From the NCBI RefSeq assembly GCF_001661595.2, contig NZ_LYPF02000015.1, forward strand, positions 162,154 through 226,153: 64,000 nt of DNA, in the 5' to 3' direction. Below are positions 8,339 to 20,087 of the stretch, one piece after another. The notes under the pieces are model-generated. The model was not told the DNA's origin and did not search any database. It worked only from the letters and a program-made list of their open reading frames with translations. Both the position numbers and the translations under genes were made by a program. The DNA comes from Crocinitomix algicola. GTDB taxonomy: Bacteria > Bacteroidota > Bacteroidia > Flavobacteriales_D > Crocinitomicaceae. Within the stretch, counting starts at the first letter, position 1. Every line of letters begins with the position of its first letter.

Positions 8339-8346
8339 TATTTTTG
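8339..8346 (+). promoter_or_regulatory. -7 box of the 54-residue membrane protein gene
   Basis: TATTTTTG matches TAnnTTTG and lies 19 nt before the ATG at 8366. No clear TTG at the -33 distance was found. Confidence 0.4.
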
Positions 8347-8365
8347 TCCTCTGTAAGGTTTAAAA

Positions 8366-8530
8366 ATGACAGAAATAGAGAATAATAAAAACAAAACACC
8401 TAAAAAAAAGTGGTATCATAATGCATGGTTACAACGCATTGGACTAGCGGGTTTTCTATTTTTTCTATTTAAAGGACTAGCTTGGCTAGCACTCTGGTTT
8501 GGACTTTTCAAATGGTTTGGTGCCGAATAA
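8366..8530 (+). CDS. Small single-span membrane protein (54 residues)
   Basis: The frame ATG (8366-8368) to TAA (8528-8530) encodes a polar, Lys-rich N-terminus (residues 1-22, with KNKTPKKKW) followed by a strongly hydrophobic, aromatic stretch from about residue 25 to 52 containing GLAGFLFFLFKGLAWLALW. Positive-inside charge suggests a cytoplasmic N-terminus. A good -7 box lies 19 nt upstream and the frame fits exactly between two genes, ending one base before the convergent receptor's stop. Similar tiny membrane proteins are common in Flavobacteriia, but I know no function. Confidence 0.7.
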   Translation: MTEIENNKNKTPKKKWYHNAWLQRIGLAGFLFFLFKGLAWLALWFGLFKWFGAE

Positions 8531-8531
8531 C

Positions 8532-10886
8532 CTAGAACCAAATCTTATAACCAATAATCGGAATTGTGCCGTAATCTTTTATTTCTTTCACTGCACCAAG
8601 TTTTTCATCCCATTCACGTTTTAAAACAGTTCGGCTATTAAAAAGGTTTTTTATTTGGATTGAAAATTCTCCAGTAATGTTCTTTCGAATTCCTTTTAAG
8701 CTCAATGTGAAGTCAAAATTAACAAGACTAGGTTGGCGATCTGTATAGGGATTATTGAGATCATATTGCGTCCAACCATAAATTGCCGAAGCCTCTTCGT
8801 TTACCACATTTTGCCATGTTCCTCCTGAATGCCTTAGATTAAAGTTTAATCCCAGTAATCGTTTTTTATTATTTTTTGGCTTCAATTCAAACTCTTTCCC
8901 TCCTAAAATGTTATAAGAAAACTCTTGATCAAACTCTGTATTTCGCCATACACCATCTCCCGCTTTATATTCAGAATTAAAAAGTGCTCCCGTTATCATA
9001 AAGTAAACTCCATTTTTTGTAAACCTCTGCAAACTCAATTCAAGTCCATAATTTCTTCCTTCACCGCTATTTTCTAACGAAACATTTGGAAAACGTACCA
9101 TTAAATTTTGAACAGAAAATGTCCCATTCGGATCAACCGGAACGTCGACAAGGTACTGTAGATATGCTTCTGCAGTAAACTTCAAATTTGAATTAAACAT
9201 ATGTGCATACCTTAAAACAGTTTGATGTGATTTTAAGAGTTTCAAATTCTCATTTAATAATTTAGACGCTCCATCGATACTTTTCTCTTCAGCAAAATAA
9301 TAAGAAAGGTCTTCCACTCTACCATGCAAACCGTAAGCTAAAGATAAGATTGATTTTCGTGAGAGTTGATACGATATTCCTCCTCTAGGCTCAACCGAAT
9401 ACTGTTTATTTAAATCAAAATATAAAAAATGAAGACCAACATTCAACTGTAAGCGGTCGGTTATGTTAAATTTGGATTGCGTAAAGGCTTGACCCGTGAT
9501 CGCAGCTCCACTTGTTTGTGCTGTTGTATCAATTGCATCAAATAATTTATTGTAGTGGGCCGCAAAATACGTGTGATTAAGATGAGTAAGAATAACACCA
9601 GTCTTATTGACATGTCTTTTACTAAAACGGTGATTATAATCAGATGTAAATGTTAATCGTTGGTCGATATAATTATTCAATTCTCTTGGGGTATATGATA
9701 AATCATCTTCAATAAAATGCGCATCATCAAAATATTTTCCGGCTGACGCTGCAATTACTGAATGCCAATAACCTTTTGTAGAAATTGGCTTATAATGTAC
9801 GATTCCTATAGCTCCTGAATTACTTCCCAAATTTCGCCTAACGCGATTGGTATTTCCTTCCCATTCAACACTATCTTCCTGGGCTGCTATTGTTAAATTT
9901 GATAATCCTCCAATTCCAAAAACTTTAAAGACCCCCAGTCTTTTGGTCGGGAAATTTAGATTAAATGAAAAATCTTGATAAGCTGGTACGATTGAAGAAA
10001 AGCCAAAAGCATTAGCTAACAATCCAAGAGATGAGTAACGATAATTAAACAAGTAAGTGGCTTTCCCTCCTTTTTTAAAGGGACCTTCAGTTGCAAAATC
10101 AACTCCAAGAACATTAATTTTAGCCGCGTGTTCCCGCTTGTCTTTATTCCCATTCCTAAATTTAAAATCAAAAACGGCTGTAGTTGCGTTACCGAATTCA
10201 GCTGGATATGCACTAGCAAAGAATTCGCTTGTTGTTAATAATTGCGAACTAAATTGTGTAACAAATCCTCCTGTACTTCCAATAGAAGCAAAATGATTAG
10301 GGTTATGAATTGGAATTCCTTCCAAACGGTATAGCATTCCAACTGGAGCATTTCCACGAACCGTAAAACTATTAAAACCACTATTAAGCTGAACAATTCC
10401 GGGGTAACTCGTCACCAAACGCATCGGATCATCCAAGCTTCCAGCCATTTTATGTGCTTCTTCAATCTTCAGCACATAGGTCGACGCTATTGCCATCCTA
10501 TTGATTGGTTCATTCCGCAAAACAGTAGCATCAACCTCTACAGTATTTAAAGCTCTAGGACTTTCAGACAATGTAATATTTAGGACTACTTCTCGTCCTG
10601 TTGAAACGAATATGTCTTCCAATAAGTAAGGCTCATAATTTGCCTTTGAAAAATGCATATTCGCTCTACCTACAGGAATTGAATCAAACTTAAAACTTCC
10701 TTCATTATTAGAATTTATCTGGAAAGTCTGTGATTCAAAAGACAATTGGACAGTTACGTTTGAAATAGGCAATTTGGTTGCTTCATTTAAAACGACACCT
10801 TTAACAATTTGCGTATAATCTTGCGCATGTAGCATAAATGCCCCAGCCATTAAGACTAATAGGATATACCCTTTTTTCCAATTCAT
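8532..10886 (-). CDS. TonB-dependent outer-membrane receptor with carboxypeptidase-like regulatory domain
   Basis: A receptor of 784 residues from the ATG at 10884-10886 (MNWKKGY). After the signal peptide (to AGAFMLHAQ) come a CarboxypepD_reg-like domain (VKGVVLNEATKLPISNVTVQL, about residues 25-105), a plug domain (with PGIVQLNSGFNSFTVRGN and RLEGIPIHNPNH) and a 22-strand-type barrel ending in a C-terminal Trp-Phe. It imports a substrate across the outer membrane with TonB energy; nothing nearby (no SusD) tells which one. An ATG 21 nt further upstream exists, but the chosen start lies just after a -7 box. Confidence 0.9.
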   Translation of the reverse strand: MNWKKGYILLVLMAGAFMLHAQDYTQIVKGVVLNEATKLPISNVTVQLSFESQTFQINSNNEGSFKFDSIPVGRANMHFSKANYEPYLLEDIFVSTGREVVLNITLSESPRALNTVEVDATVLRNEPINRMAIASTYVLKIEEAHKMAGSLDDPMRLVTSYPGIVQLNSGFNSFTVRGNAPVGMLYRLEGIPIHNPNHFASIGSTGGFVTQFSSQLLTTSEFFASAYPAEFGNATTAVFDFKFRNGNKDKREHAAKINVLGVDFATEGPFKKGGKATYLFNYRYSSLGLLANAFGFSSIVPAYQDFSFNLNFPTKRLGVFKVFGIGGLSNLTIAAQEDSVEWEGNTNRVRRNLGSNSGAIGIVHYKPISTKGYWHSVIAASAGKYFDDAHFIEDDLSYTPRELNNYIDQRLTFTSDYNHRFSKRHVNKTGVILTHLNHTYFAAHYNKLFDAIDTTAQTSGAAITGQAFTQSKFNITDRLQLNVGLHFLYFDLNKQYSVEPRGGISYQLSRKSILSLAYGLHGRVEDLSYYFAEEKSIDGASKLLNENLKLLKSHQTVLRYAHMFNSNLKFTAEAYLQYLVDVPVDPNGTFSVQNLMVRFPNVSLENSGEGRNYGLELSLQRFTKNGVYFMITGALFNSEYKAGDGVWRNTEFDQEFSYNILGGKEFELKPKNNKKRLLGLNFNLRHSGGTWQNVVNEEASAIYGWTQYDLNNPYTDRQPSLVNFDFTLSLKGIRKNITGEFSIQIKNLFNSRTVLKREWDEKLGAVKEIKDYGTIPIIGYKIWF

Positions 10887-10892
10887 CGTCTG

Positions 10893-10900
10893 CAAAATTA
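10893..10900 (-). promoter_or_regulatory. -7 box close to the start of the TonB-dependent receptor gene
   Basis: TAATTTTG on the minus strand is followed by CAGACG and the ATG at 10886, leaving a leader of about 0-3 nt. This supports the ATG at 10886 over the one at 10907. Confidence 0.5.
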
Positions 10901-10946
10901 CAGGCAAATTTGAATTGGATTGTCACATCTATGTCATGTTTTTGGA

Positions 10947-11267
10947 TTATGCTTCCGTGGTCGGTCCTCCAAAATTCATTGGAATCCCTTGGGGCTGATC
11001 ATGCGTTTTAATAGTACCATGAATTGATTCGTACTTATTAATATTATCGCGCAACGCCATCACTAATTTCTTTGCATTTTCTGGAGTCATCACGACACGC
11101 GACTTAACTTTACCTTTGGGTACACCTGGCATTAACTGAATAAAGTCAACAATAAATTCACTTGTAGAGTGTGTTATAATTGATAAATTAGAATATTGAC
11201 CTTCTGCAACTTCTTCCGGTAATTCGATATTAATTTGATTTCCTTTTTTTTCTTGTGAATCGCTCAT
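10947..11267 (-). CDS. DUF3467 family protein
   Basis: A 106-residue soluble protein with the conserved core GQYSNLSIITHSTSEFIVDF and RVVMTPENAKKLVMALRDNI, which I recognise as the DUF3467 family. It is widespread in Bacteroidota and typically found just downstream of rpoC, as here. The function is not known. A strong terminator (11304-11336) separates it from rpoC, so it needs its own promoter or read-through. Confidence 0.88.
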   Translation of the reverse strand: MSDSQEKKGNQINIELPEEVAEGQYSNLSIITHSTSEFIVDFIQLMPGVPKGKVKSRVVMTPENAKKLVMALRDNINKYESIHGTIKTHDQPQGIPMNFGGPTTEA

Positions 11268-11303
11268 TACGTGATTTCGCTTTTAGTTAAAACTTAAAGA
11301 TAC

Positions 11304-11336
11304 AAAAAAACCGCCTCGGCAAAGCTGAGGCGGTTT
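11304..11336 (-). terminator. Intrinsic terminator after rpoC
   Basis: On the minus strand AAACCGCCTCAGC, a TTT loop and GCCGAGGCGGTTT form a 13-bp stem with one G-U pair, followed by an uninterrupted run of seven T. This is the end of the tuf-to-rpoC transcription block. Confidence 0.93.
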
Positions 11337-11356
11337 CTGAATTTTAAAAAATTCTA

Positions 11357-14300
11357 TTAATCATTTTGTGATTCTACAAGTTCATCGTATTCTGCTTGAT
11401 TTCCTACTACTAATTTTTGGAACTCTCTGAAACCTGTACCAGCAGGGATTTTATGTCCTACAATTACATTTTCTTTCAATCCAAGTAAGAAGTCTTCTTT
11501 ACCATTAAGGGCCGCTTCATTCAGTACTTTTGTAGTTTCCTGGAATGATGCAGCAGAGATAAAGCTTCGTGTTTGAAGAGATGCACGAGTAATACCTTGA
11601 AGTACAGGAGTTGACGTTGCAGGAACGGCATCCCTTGCTTCTACTGGTTGTTTATCTTTACGTTTAAGCATAGAGTTTTCATCTCTCAATCTACGTGCAG
11701 TAATGATTTGACCAGCCTTCATTGTATCAGACTCTCCTGGCTCAACAACAACCTTCTTACCGTAAAGTGCATCATTTTCTTCAAAGAAATCAGCTTTATG
11801 CACCGATTGGTTTTCTAATAGTTTAGTATCACCAGCATCTGTAATCTCAACTTTAAGCATCATTTGGCGAACGATTACCTCAAAGTGTTTATCGTTAATT
11901 TTCACCCCTTGCAAACGGTAAACTTCTTGAACTTCATTTACTAAGTATTCTTGAACAGCAGTTGGTCCTTTGATATTTAAGATATCTTTAGGAGTAATTG
12001 CACCGTCTGTTAAAGATTGACCAGCTTTCACATAATCATTCTCTTGAACAAGAATATGCTTCGATAATGGAGCAAGATATTTACGTACTTGACCTGTTTT
12101 TGATTCGATAATTACCTCACGGTTACCTCTTTTGATTTTACCGTATGATACAATACCATCAATTTCAGAAACTGTAGCTGGGTTTGAAGGGTTACGTGCC
12201 TCGAATAACTCAGTCACACGAGGAAGACCTCCAGTAATATCCCCAGATTTACCAGCTACACGAGGAATTTTTACTAGGATAATACCTGCTTCAATTTTCG
12301 CGCCGTCCTCAACAATAATGTGAGCACCTACTGGTAAGTTATAAGATCGAATCGGTTCTTTTGTTTTACTGTCAATAACAGTTACTGTTGGAACGTTTTT
12401 CTTTCTTCTATTTTCAGTAATTACTTTCTCTCTAAATCCTGTTTGCTCATCGATTTCTTCTCTGAAAGTTTCACCTTCGATAATGTTTTCGAATAACACC
12501 TCTCCCTTATTCTCTGATAAGATTACTGCGTTATACGGATCCCATTTACAAATTACATCACCTTTCTTAATTTTACCACTTGGCTTAGAAACCATTTGAG
12601 CACCATAAGGAATATTTGCTGTCATCATAACAATTCCAGTATCCGGGTGCGTAATTTTAGCTTCACCTGAACGTCCTAGAACCATTTCAACTTCGTTTCC
12701 TTCTTTATCCTTAGATTTAACCGTTCTTAATTCATCGATTTCTAAGTTACCATCAAACTTAGCGATTAAGCTCGAATCATCCGCAATGTTCGATGCTGTA
12801 CCCCCTACGTGGAATGTTCTTAGTGTCAACTGTGTACCTGGCTCACCAATTGATTGAGCGGCAATCACACCAACAGCGTCACCCTTAACAGCCATTCGAC
12901 TTGTTGATAGGTTTCTACCATAACATTTACCACACACTCCTCGCTTCATTTCACAAGTCAATACCGAACGAACTTCTACTTCTTCAATTCCTGCATCTTC
13001 AATTAGCTTAGCAAATTTCTCAGTGATTTCTTCTCCAGCTTCTAAAATTACATCTTCTGTACCCGGTACAAAAACATCATGAACAGTTACACGACCTAAA
13101 ATTCTGTCGTATAAAGATTCTACGATATCATCGTTCTTCTTTAATGCTGTTACAGTAATTCCTCTTAAGGTTCCACAGTCATCTTCATTAATAACCACAT
13201 CTTGTGCAACATCCACTAAACGACGAGTTAAATAACCCGCATCGGCCGTTTTCAAGGCAGTATCCGCAAGACCTTTACGGGCACCGTGAGTAGAAATAAA
13301 GTACTCTAATACCGAAAGACCTTCTTTAAAGTTTGATAAAATTGGGTTCTCAATAATATCCTGAGAAGAAGCTCCTGATTTTTGTGGTTTCGCCATCAAT
13401 CCCCTCATTCCTGATAACTGACGAATTTGCTCTTTCGATCCACGTGCACCAGAATCCATCATCATAAAGATTGAGTTGAATCCTTGTTGGTCAGCAATCA
13501 ATCTATTCATTAAAGCCGACGTTAAACGCGTATTTGTATGCGTCCAGATATCAATAATTTGGTTATAACGTTCGTTATTCGTAATAAGTCCCATATTATA
13601 GTTCATCATTACTTCATCCACTTCTTTGTTGGCTTTTTCAACCATCACTTCTTTTTCCGGAGGAATAATAACGTCATCCAATACAAACGAAAGACCACCT
13701 TTAAAGGCCATATGGTATCCCATTTGTTTAATATCATCCAAGAACTGAGCTGTACGTGCAGTTCCACAAACAGCTAATACTTTAGAAATAATATTTCGTA
13801 ATGCTTTTTTAGTTAAGATTTCATTCACATATCCAACTTCCTCAGGAACAAGTTGATTGAACATTACACGACCAACAGTTGTATCGATGATTCGTTCAAC
13901 ACGTTCTCCGTTTTCGTCGATATCATGTGTTCTCACCTTAATTCCTGCATGCATTTCTACAGCCTCTTCGTTTTTAGCGATAATCACCTCTTCTGGAGAG
14001 TAGAAAGTCATGCCTTCACCTTTCACCTTAACTTTATCATCCGACTTTTTAAGTTTCGTGATATAGTAAAGACCCAATACCATATCCTGAGAAGGTACTG
14101 TAATAGGAGCACCGTTTGCAGAGTTACGGATATTGTGTGAAGAAAGCATTAATACTTGTGCTTCCAATATTGCGGCATTCCCTAATGGTAAATGAACCGC
14201 CATTTGATCCCCATCGAAATCGGCGTTGAATGCCGTACAAACTAATGGGTGAAGACGAATTGCTTTACCTTCAATTAATTTAGGTTGGAAAGCCTGAATA

Positions 14301-15649
14301 CCTAATCGGTGAAGTGTTGGTGCACGGTTTAAAAGAACAGGATGTCCTTTCAATACGTTTTCCAAAATATCCCACACGATTGGCTCTTTTTTATCAACTA
14401 TTTTCTTCGCTGATTTTACCGTTTTTACAACACCTCTTTCAATCAATTTACGAATGATAAAAGGCTTAAATAATTCGGCAGCCATATTTTTAGGTAAACC
14501 ACACTCATGTAATTTTAAGTTAGGTCCAACCACAATTACTGAACGAGCTGAATAATCAACACGCTTACCTAGTAAGTTTTGTCTAAAACGACCTTGTTTA
14601 CCTTTCAATGAATCCGAAAGTGATTTTAATGGTCGATTTGACTCCGTCTTAACAGCAGAAGATTTTCTCGAGTTATCAAATAATGAATCGACAGACTCTT
14701 GTAGCATCCTTTTCTCATTTCTAAGGATTACTTCTGGTGCTTTAATTTCTAACAATCGTTTCAAACGGTTGTTTCTAATAATTACACGACGGTATAAGTC
14801 ATTCAAATCTGAAGTGGCGAAACGTCCTCCATCCAATGGAACTAATGGTCTTAATTCTGGTGGAATAACAGGAACAACCTTTACAATCATCCATTCCGGT
14901 CTATTTTCGACACGAGTTTGAGAATCACGTAATGATTCAACAACTTGAAGACGTTTTAAAGCCTCTTTTTTACGCTGTTGAGAAGTCTCAGTATTTGCTT
15001 TATGTCTTAAATCATAAGAAAGAGAATCTAAATCCAAACGCTGCAATAAATCATGCAATGCTTCTGCACCCATTTTTGCAATGAATTTATTTGGATCATT
15101 ATCCTCTAAATATTGATTTTCTTTTGGTAATTCATCTAAAATATCAAGGTATTCCTCTTCAGTCAAGAAATCCATGTATTCTAATGGTTCACCATCAACA
15201 CGCTCAGCTTCCCCTTTTTGGATAACTACATATCTTTCGTAGTAAATAATTTGATCCAATTTCTTAGTTGGTAAACCTAATAAATAACCAATTTTATTTG
15301 GTAATGAACGGAAATACCAGATATGCGCAACAGGAACGACCAATGAGATATGTCCCATTCGCTCTCTACGCACTTTCTTTTCGGTAACCTCTACACCACA
15401 ACGGTCACAAACAATTCCTTTATAACGAATTCGTTTATATTTACCGCAATGGCACTCATAATCCTTAACGGGGCCGAAGATTCTTTCACAGAATAAACCA
15501 TCACGCTCCGGCTTATAAGTTCTATAGTTGATTGTTTCAGGCTTCAAAACCTCCCCAAACGATTTTTCTAAAATCATTTCAGGTGAAGCTAAACTAATCG
15601 TTATTTTATTAAAGTTACTCTTCGATTTTTGCTCTTTTCTATAAGCCAT
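11357..15649 (-). CDS. rpoC: DNA-directed RNA polymerase subunit beta'
   Basis: 1430 residues, full length for a Bacteroidota beta' subunit. Visible landmarks are the N-terminal zinc site ([20 protein letters not shown]), the catalytic [12 protein letters not shown] loop with the Mg-binding aspartates, the second zinc-binding region ([15 protein letters not shown]) followed by [21 protein letters not shown] of the trigger/bridge region, and the C-terminal clamp part. It forms the core RNA polymerase with beta and alpha. It follows rpoB by 104 nt on the same strand and ends before a strong terminator. Confidence 0.99.
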   Translation of the reverse strand: MAYRKEQKSKSNFNKITISLASPEMILEKSFGEVLKPETINYRTYKPERDGLFCERIFGPVKDYECHCGKYKRIRYKGIVCDRCGVEVTEKKVRRERMGHISLVVPVAHIWYFRSLPNKIGYLLGLPTKKLDQIIYYERYVVIQKGEAERVDGEPLEYMDFLTEEEYLDILDELPKENQYLEDNDPNKFIAKMGAEALHDLLQRLDLDSLSYDLRHKANTETSQQRKKEALKRLQVVESLRDSQTRVENRPEWMIVKVVPVIPPELRPLVPLDGGRFATSDLNDLYRRVIIRNNRLKRLLEIKAPEVILRNEKRMLQESVDSLFDNSRKSSAVKTESNRPLKSLSDSLKGKQGRFRQNLLGKRVDYSARSVIVVGPNLKLHECGLPKNMAAELFKPFIIRKLIERGVVKTVKSAKKIVDKKEPIVWDILENVLKGHPVLLNRAPTLHRLGIQAFQPKLIEGKAIRLHPLVCTAFNADFDGDQMAVHLPLGNAAILEAQVLMLSSHNIRNSANGAPITVPSQDMVLGLYYITKLKKSDDKVKVKGEGMTFYSPEEVIIAKNEEAVEMHAGIKVRTHDIDENGERVERIIDTTVGRVMFNQLVPEEVGYVNEILTKKALRNIISKVLAVCGTARTAQFLDDIKQMGYHMAFKGGLSFVLDDVIIPPEKEVMVEKANKEVDEVMMNYNMGLITNNERYNQIIDIWTHTNTRLTSALMNRLIADQQGFNSIFMMMDSGARGSKEQIRQLSGMRGLMAKPQKSGASSQDIIENPILSNFKEGLSVLEYFISTHGARKGLADTALKTADAGYLTRRLVDVAQDVVINEDDCGTLRGITVTALKKNDDIVESLYDRILGRVTVHDVFVPGTEDVILEAGEEITEKFAKLIEDAGIEEVEVRSVLTCEMKRGVCGKCYGRNLSTSRMAVKGDAVGVIAAQSIGEPGTQLTLRTFHVGGTASNIADDSSLIAKFDGNLEIDELRTVKSKDKEGNEVEMVLGRSGEAKITHPDTGIVMMTANIPYGAQMVSKPSGKIKKGDVICKWDPYNAVILSENKGEVLFENIIEGETFREEIDEQTGFREKVITENRRKKNVPTVTVIDSKTKEPIRSYNLPVGAHIIVEDGAKIEAGIILVKIPRVAGKSGDITGGLPRVTELFEARNPSNPATVSEIDGIVSYGKIKRGNREVIIESKTGQVRKYLAPLSKHILVQENDYVKAGQSLTDGAITPKDILNIKGPTAVQEYLVNEVQEVYRLQGVKINDKHFEVIVRQMMLKVEITDAGDTKLLENQSVHKADFFEENDALYGKKVVVEPGESDTMKAGQIITARRLRDENSMLKRKDKQPVEARDAVPATSTPVLQGITRASLQTRSFISAASFQETTKVLNEAALNGKEDFLLGLKENVIVGHKIPAGTGFREFQKLVVGNQAEYDELVESQND

Positions 15650-15683
15650 AATACTTGTTTAGATTAAAGAGTTAAGAAAAAGA

Positions 15684-15715
15684 ACAAAGTGAGAAGTGAA
15701 ACCACTCTACTTTGT
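15684..15715 (-). other. Hairpin between rpoB and rpoC
   Basis: ACAAAG and CTTTGT arms with an inner AGTG/CACT pairing form an interrupted stem in the 104-nt rpoB-rpoC spacer. There is no T-run, so it may be a processing or stability structure rather than a terminator. Confidence 0.35.
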
Positions 15716-15753
15716 CTTTCTTCTTTCATCTATTTTCCTTTTTCCTTAATTAA

Positions 15754-18700
15754 TTAATCCATTGTAATACTCAATCCAAGACCCGCTAACTCGTTCAATA
15801 ATACATTGAATGATTCAGGAATTCCTGGTTCGCCAAAATTCTCGCCTTTAACAATCGATTCATAAGCTTTTGCTCTACCGATAACGTCATCCGACTTAAT
15901 GGTTAGAATTTCACGAAGGATATTTGATGCACCGTAAGCTTCAAGTGCCCAAACCTCCATCTCACCAAAACGCTGACCACCGAACTGAGCTTTACCGCCA
16001 AGTGGTTGTTGCGTAATTAACGAGTATGGTCCGATTGAACGTGCGTGCATCTTATCATCAACCATGTGACCTAATTTAAGCATGTAAATCACCCCAACAG
16101 TCGCAGGCTGGTCAAATCGATCACCTGTATTACCATCGATCAAATAGGTTCTACCAAATCTTGGAACTCCTGCTTTATCAGTCTGTTCATTAATTTGGTC
16201 AATTGAAGCACCGTCAAAAATTGGAGAAGCAAATTTCACTCCCAATTCTAAACCTGCCCATCCAAGAACAGTTTCATAAATTTGACCAAGGTTCATACGT
16301 GATGGTACCCCTAGTGGATTTAATACAATATCAACTGGTGTTCCATCCTCTAAGAAAGGCATATCCTCTTGACGAACAATATTGGCAACAATTCCTTTAT
16401 TTCCGTGACGACCCGCCATCTTATCCCCAACTTTTAGCTTTCGTTTTTTAGCCACATATACTTTCGCCATTTTCACGATTCCTGTTGGTAATTCATCACC
16501 TACAGAAATTTGGAATTTTTTACGCTTATATGTTCCTAAAAGATCGTTTGCTTTTATTGAGTGGTTGTGAAGAACACGTTGAATCAATTTATTGACATCA
16601 GCTTCTTTGGTCCAATCATATGGATTAACAATACTAAAATCAACAGTCATTAAGTTTTTCTCAGAGAATTTAATTCCTTTTTTAAGAATTTCCTCTTTGA
16701 AGTTATTATAAACACCAGCCGATTTATGACCTTCTAGTATTTTTAATAATTTATCAATCAATACTCCCTTCAATTTTCCAGCTTCTACTTCATAGTCCGC
16801 ATCCAATTGAGCAAGCATTGGTTTATCTTTCGCTTTCGTTTTACGATCTTTAATTGCTCTAGAGAACAATTTTTTATCGATAACAACACCGCGTAATGAT
16901 GGAGAAGCTTTTAAAGAAGCATCTTTCACATCACCTGCTTTATCACCAAAGATTGCACGAAGTAATTTTTCTTCTGGAGAAGGATCAGTTTCCCCTTTTG
17001 GTGTAATTTTTCCAATTAAGATATCTCCTTCTTTAATTTCAGCACCTACCCGAATAATTCCGTTTTCATCCAAATCTTTTGTTGCTTCTTCCGAAACGTT
17101 TGGAATATCCGCGGTTAATTCCTCTAAACCTCGTTTTGTATCACGAACATCTAGCGAGTATTCATCAATGTGTACAGAAGTAAAGATATCTTCTCTAACA
17201 ACTTTTTCAGAAATAACAATTGCATCCTCAAAGTTATATCCTTGCCATGGCATAAAGGCCACTTTAAGATTTTGTCCTAAAGCTAATTCTCCGGCCTGTG
17301 TAGCATAACCTTCACATAACACTTGTCCTTTAGCCACTTTATCACCTTTAGCAACAATTGGTCTAAGGTTAATCGTTGTACTTTGATTGGTCTTTTGGAA
17401 TTTAGTTAATTCATAAGTTTTAACATCTCCATCAAAACTTACCAAACGATCAGCATCCGATAAATTATATCTAATTTTAATTTCGTTTGCATCAACGTAT
17501 TCAACCACACCATCACCTTCTGCATTAATAAGTACACGAGAGTCACGTGCAACGATTCCCTCAATACCTGTACCAACAATTGGTGAATTCGGTTTTAATA
17601 AAGGAACTGCTTGACGCATCATGTTTGATCCCATCAAGGCACGGTTTGCATCATCATGCTCTAAGAAAGGAATAGAAGACGCCGCAATAGAAGCAATCTG
17701 GTTTGTTCCAACATCCATCAAGCTAATTGCTTGTGGTGCCACAACAGGGAAATCCCCTTCCAATCTTGCTTTAATTTTATCATTGACAAACTTCCCGTCC
17801 TTATCAACTTCAACACTCGCTTGTGCAATGATTTTTTCTTCCTCTTCTTCAGCGCTTAAGTATGTAGGTTGACCAGACTGATCAACTTTACCATCTGTAA
17901 CTTTCCAATAAGGTGTTTCAATAAATCCAAGTTTGTTCACTTTTGCGAAAACACAAAGTGAAGAAATTAGACCAATATTTGGTCCCTCTGGCGTTTCAAT
18001 AGTACATAGACGACCATAGTGTGTATAGTGAACATCACGTACCTCGAAACCAGCTCTTTCTCTAGATAGACCACCTGGCCCTAAGGCAGACAACCTTCTT
18101 TTATGTGTTACCTCAGATAATGGATTAGTTTGGTCCATAAATTGAGATAACTGATTCGTTCCGAAGAAAGAATTAATCACCGAAGACAAGGTCTTAGCAT
18201 TAATCAAATCAATCGGAGTGAAGACTTCATTGTCACGAACGTTCATACGCTCACGAATAGTACGTGCCATACGTGCAAGTCCAACACCAAACTGGTTATG
18301 TAATTGCTCTCCAACAGTACGAACCCTTCTATTAGAAAGGTGATCAATATCGTCAATCTCAGCTTTCGCATTAATTAACTCAATCAAATAACGAACAATT
18401 AAAATAATATCCTCTTTGGTTAAAACCTTTTGTTCAATATCTGTATTAAGACCTAATTTCTTGTTGATTCTATAACGACCAACTTCACCCAAATCATAAC
18501 GAGAATCAGAGAAGAATAATTTTTCAAATACACTTCTTGCTGTTTCAAAATCAGGTGGTTCAGCATTTCTTAATTGACGATAAATATGTTCAACTGCTTC
18601 TTTTTCAGAATTCGAAGTATCTTTTTGTAACGTATTATAGATAATTGCGAAATCGGCAGTATTTACGTTTTCTTTATGTAGAATCACCGATTTAACCCCT

Positions 18701-19566
18701 GCATCCAGGATTAAATCTAAATGTTCTTGTTCTAGGATAGTTTCACGATCGAGTAATACCTCGTTACGTTCAATAGACACAACCTCTCCAGTATCTTCAT
18801 CCACAAAATCTTCTACCCATGTTTTTAGAACTCTTGCAGCTAATTTACGACCCAGTACTTTTTTAAGACCTGATTTTGTCGCTTTTACTTCATCAGCTAA
18901 ATCAAAAATTTCTAAAATATCCTTGTCACTTTCGTATCCTAAAGCACGGAATAAAGTGGTAACAGGCAATTTCTTTTTACGGTCGATATAAGCATACATT
19001 ACACTATTAATGTCAGTTGCAAATTCGATCCAAGATCCTTTGAAAGGAATAATTCTAGCAGAATATAATTTGGTTCCATTCGCGTGTCTTGATTGACCGA
19101 AGAACACACCTGGAGAACGGTGTAATTGAGAAACGATTACACGTTCAGCCCCGTTAATAACGAACGAACCTTTTGGAGTCATATACGGAATTGTACCGAG
19201 ATACACATCCTGCACGATAGTTTCAAAATCTTCGTGCTCTGGATCAGTACAGTACAATTTCAATTTAGCCTTAAGTGGCACACTATAAGTTAGCCCTCTA
19301 TCGATACATTCTGCAATTGTATATCGAGGGGGATCAACGAAATAATCTAAGAATTCCAGTACGAATTGGTTACGAGTATCCGTGATTGGAAAGTTTTCAC
19401 TGAATACCTTGAAAAGACCTTCATCACTTCTGTTTTCCGGTGTTGTCTCCAACTGGAAGAACTGTCTAAACGACTCCAATTGAATATCGAGGAAATCAGG
19501 ATATTCGAAGAGTGCCGTTTCGCTTCTAAAGTTAATTCTTCCTTTATTAATATTATTTGGTACCAA
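15754..19566 (-). CDS. rpoB: DNA-directed RNA polymerase subunit beta
   Basis: 1270 residues, complete. The rifampicin-binding region reads [19 protein letters not shown] then [13 protein letters not shown] and is followed by [10 protein letters not shown], a classic beta motif. The C-terminal part holds the MAGRHGNKG and [27 protein letters not shown] blocks, the latter contacting beta'. In the visible rifampicin pocket the residues Ser, Gln, Asp, His and Ser that usually mutate to resistance are the sensitive types. Located after rplL with a 108-nt spacer that carries an attenuator-like hairpin. Confidence 0.99.
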   Translation of the reverse strand: MVPNNINKGRINFRSETALFEYPDFLDIQLESFRQFFQLETTPENRSDEGLFKVFSENFPITDTRNQFVLEFLDYFVDPPRYTIAECIDRGLTYSVPLKAKLKLYCTDPEHEDFETIVQDVYLGTIPYMTPKGSFVINGAERVIVSQLHRSPGVFFGQSRHANGTKLYSARIIPFKGSWIEFATDINSVMYAYIDRKKKLPVTTLFRALGYESDKDILEIFDLADEVKATKSGLKKVLGRKLAARVLKTWVEDFVDEDTGEVVSIERNEVLLDRETILEQEHLDLILDAGVKSVILHKENVNTADFAIIYNTLQKDTSNSEKEAVEHIYRQLRNAEPPDFETARSVFEKLFFSDSRYDLGEVGRYRINKKLGLNTDIEQKVLTKEDIILIVRYLIELINAKAEIDDIDHLSNRRVRTVGEQLHNQFGVGLARMARTIRERMNVRDNEVFTPIDLINAKTLSSVINSFFGTNQLSQFMDQTNPLSEVTHKRRLSALGPGGLSRERAGFEVRDVHYTHYGRLCTIETPEGPNIGLISSLCVFAKVNKLGFIETPYWKVTDGKVDQSGQPTYLSAEEEEEKIIAQASVEVDKDGKFVNDKIKARLEGDFPVVAPQAISLMDVGTNQIASIAASSIPFLEHDDANRALMGSNMMRQAVPLLKPNSPIVGTGIEGIVARDSRVLINAEGDGVVEYVDANEIKIRYNLSDADRLVSFDGDVKTYELTKFQKTNQSTTINLRPIVAKGDKVAKGQVLCEGYATQAGELALGQNLKVAFMPWQGYNFEDAIVISEKVVREDIFTSVHIDEYSLDVRDTKRGLEELTADIPNVSEEATKDLDENGIIRVGAEIKEGDILIGKITPKGETDPSPEEKLLRAIFGDKAGDVKDASLKASPSLRGVVIDKKLFSRAIKDRKTKAKDKPMLAQLDADYEVEAGKLKGVLIDKLLKILEGHKSAGVYNNFKEEILKKGIKFSEKNLMTVDFSIVNPYDWTKEADVNKLIQRVLHNHSIKANDLLGTYKRKKFQISVGDELPTGIVKMAKVYVAKKRKLKVGDKMAGRHGNKGIVANIVRQEDMPFLEDGTPVDIVLNPLGVPSRMNLGQIYETVLGWAGLELGVKFASPIFDGASIDQINEQTDKAGVPRFGRTYLIDGNTGDRFDQPATVGVIYMLKLGHMVDDKMHARSIGPYSLITQQPLGGKAQFGGQRFGEMEVWALEAYGASNILREILTIKSDDVIGRAKAYESIVKGENFGEPGIPESFNVLLNELAGLGLSITMD

Positions 19567-19612
19567 GGCTAATTATTTTTGTTAAAGAAATAAATTCTAT
19601 GCATGTAAACTA

Positions 19613-19658
19613 TAAAACAGGAGTAGGCACATGCCCAAAAGAGCAGTGCCTATCCTGT
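19613..19658 (-). promoter_or_regulatory. Attenuator-like hairpin between rplL and rpoB
   Basis: On the minus strand ACAGGATAGGCAC pairs with GTGCCTACTCCTGT (one bulged base), with a further TGC/GCA pairing in the loop, followed by TTTTA. Strong stem with a short T-run suits partial termination that lowers polymerase subunit mRNA relative to ribosomal protein mRNA, as known for the E. coli rplL-rpoB spacer. That function is inference. Confidence 0.65.
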
Positions 19659-19674
19659 AAAAACTTAAGTATTC

Positions 19675-20049
19675 TTACTTAACTTCAACTTCAGCTCCAG
19701 CCTCTTCTAATGAAGATTTAAGACCGTTAGCTTCGTCTTCAGAAACACCTTCTTTTAATGTAGCAGGTGCACTATCAACTAATTCTTTAGCTTCTTTTAA
19801 CCCTTTTCCGGTTAATTCTTTCACTAATTTAACAACTGCTAATTTAGATCCACCAGCAGACTTTAAGATTACGTCAAACTCAGTTTTAGCTTCAGCAGCT
19901 TCACCACCACCAGCAGGACCAGCAACAGCAACTGCAGCAGCAGCAGCAGGCTCGATACCGTACTCTTCTTTTAAGATTTCAGCTAATTCGTTAACTTCTT
20001 TTACTGTTAAATTTACTAGTTGTTCTGCGAATTCTTTTAATTCAGCCAT
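19675..20049 (-). CDS. rplL: 50S ribosomal protein bL12 (L7/L12)
   Basis: 124 residues. An N-terminal dimerisation domain ([20 protein letters not shown]), an Ala/Gly-rich hinge (around residues 35-53) and the C-terminal factor-binding domain with [20 protein letters not shown] are all present. It forms the flexible stalk that recruits EF-Tu, EF-G and other GTPases. It follows rplJ by 38 nt; the hairpin after it probably sets the ratio to rpoB. Confidence 0.98.
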   Translation of the reverse strand: MAELKEFAEQLVNLTVKEVNELAEILKEEYGIEPAAAAAVAVAGPAGGGEAAEAKTEFDVILKSAGGSKLAVVKLVKELTGKGLKEAKELVDSAPATLKEGVSEDEANGLKSSLEEAGAEVEVK

Positions 20050-20087
20050 TTTATTTTGTTTTAATTATGGTTAATGATAAATAATAA

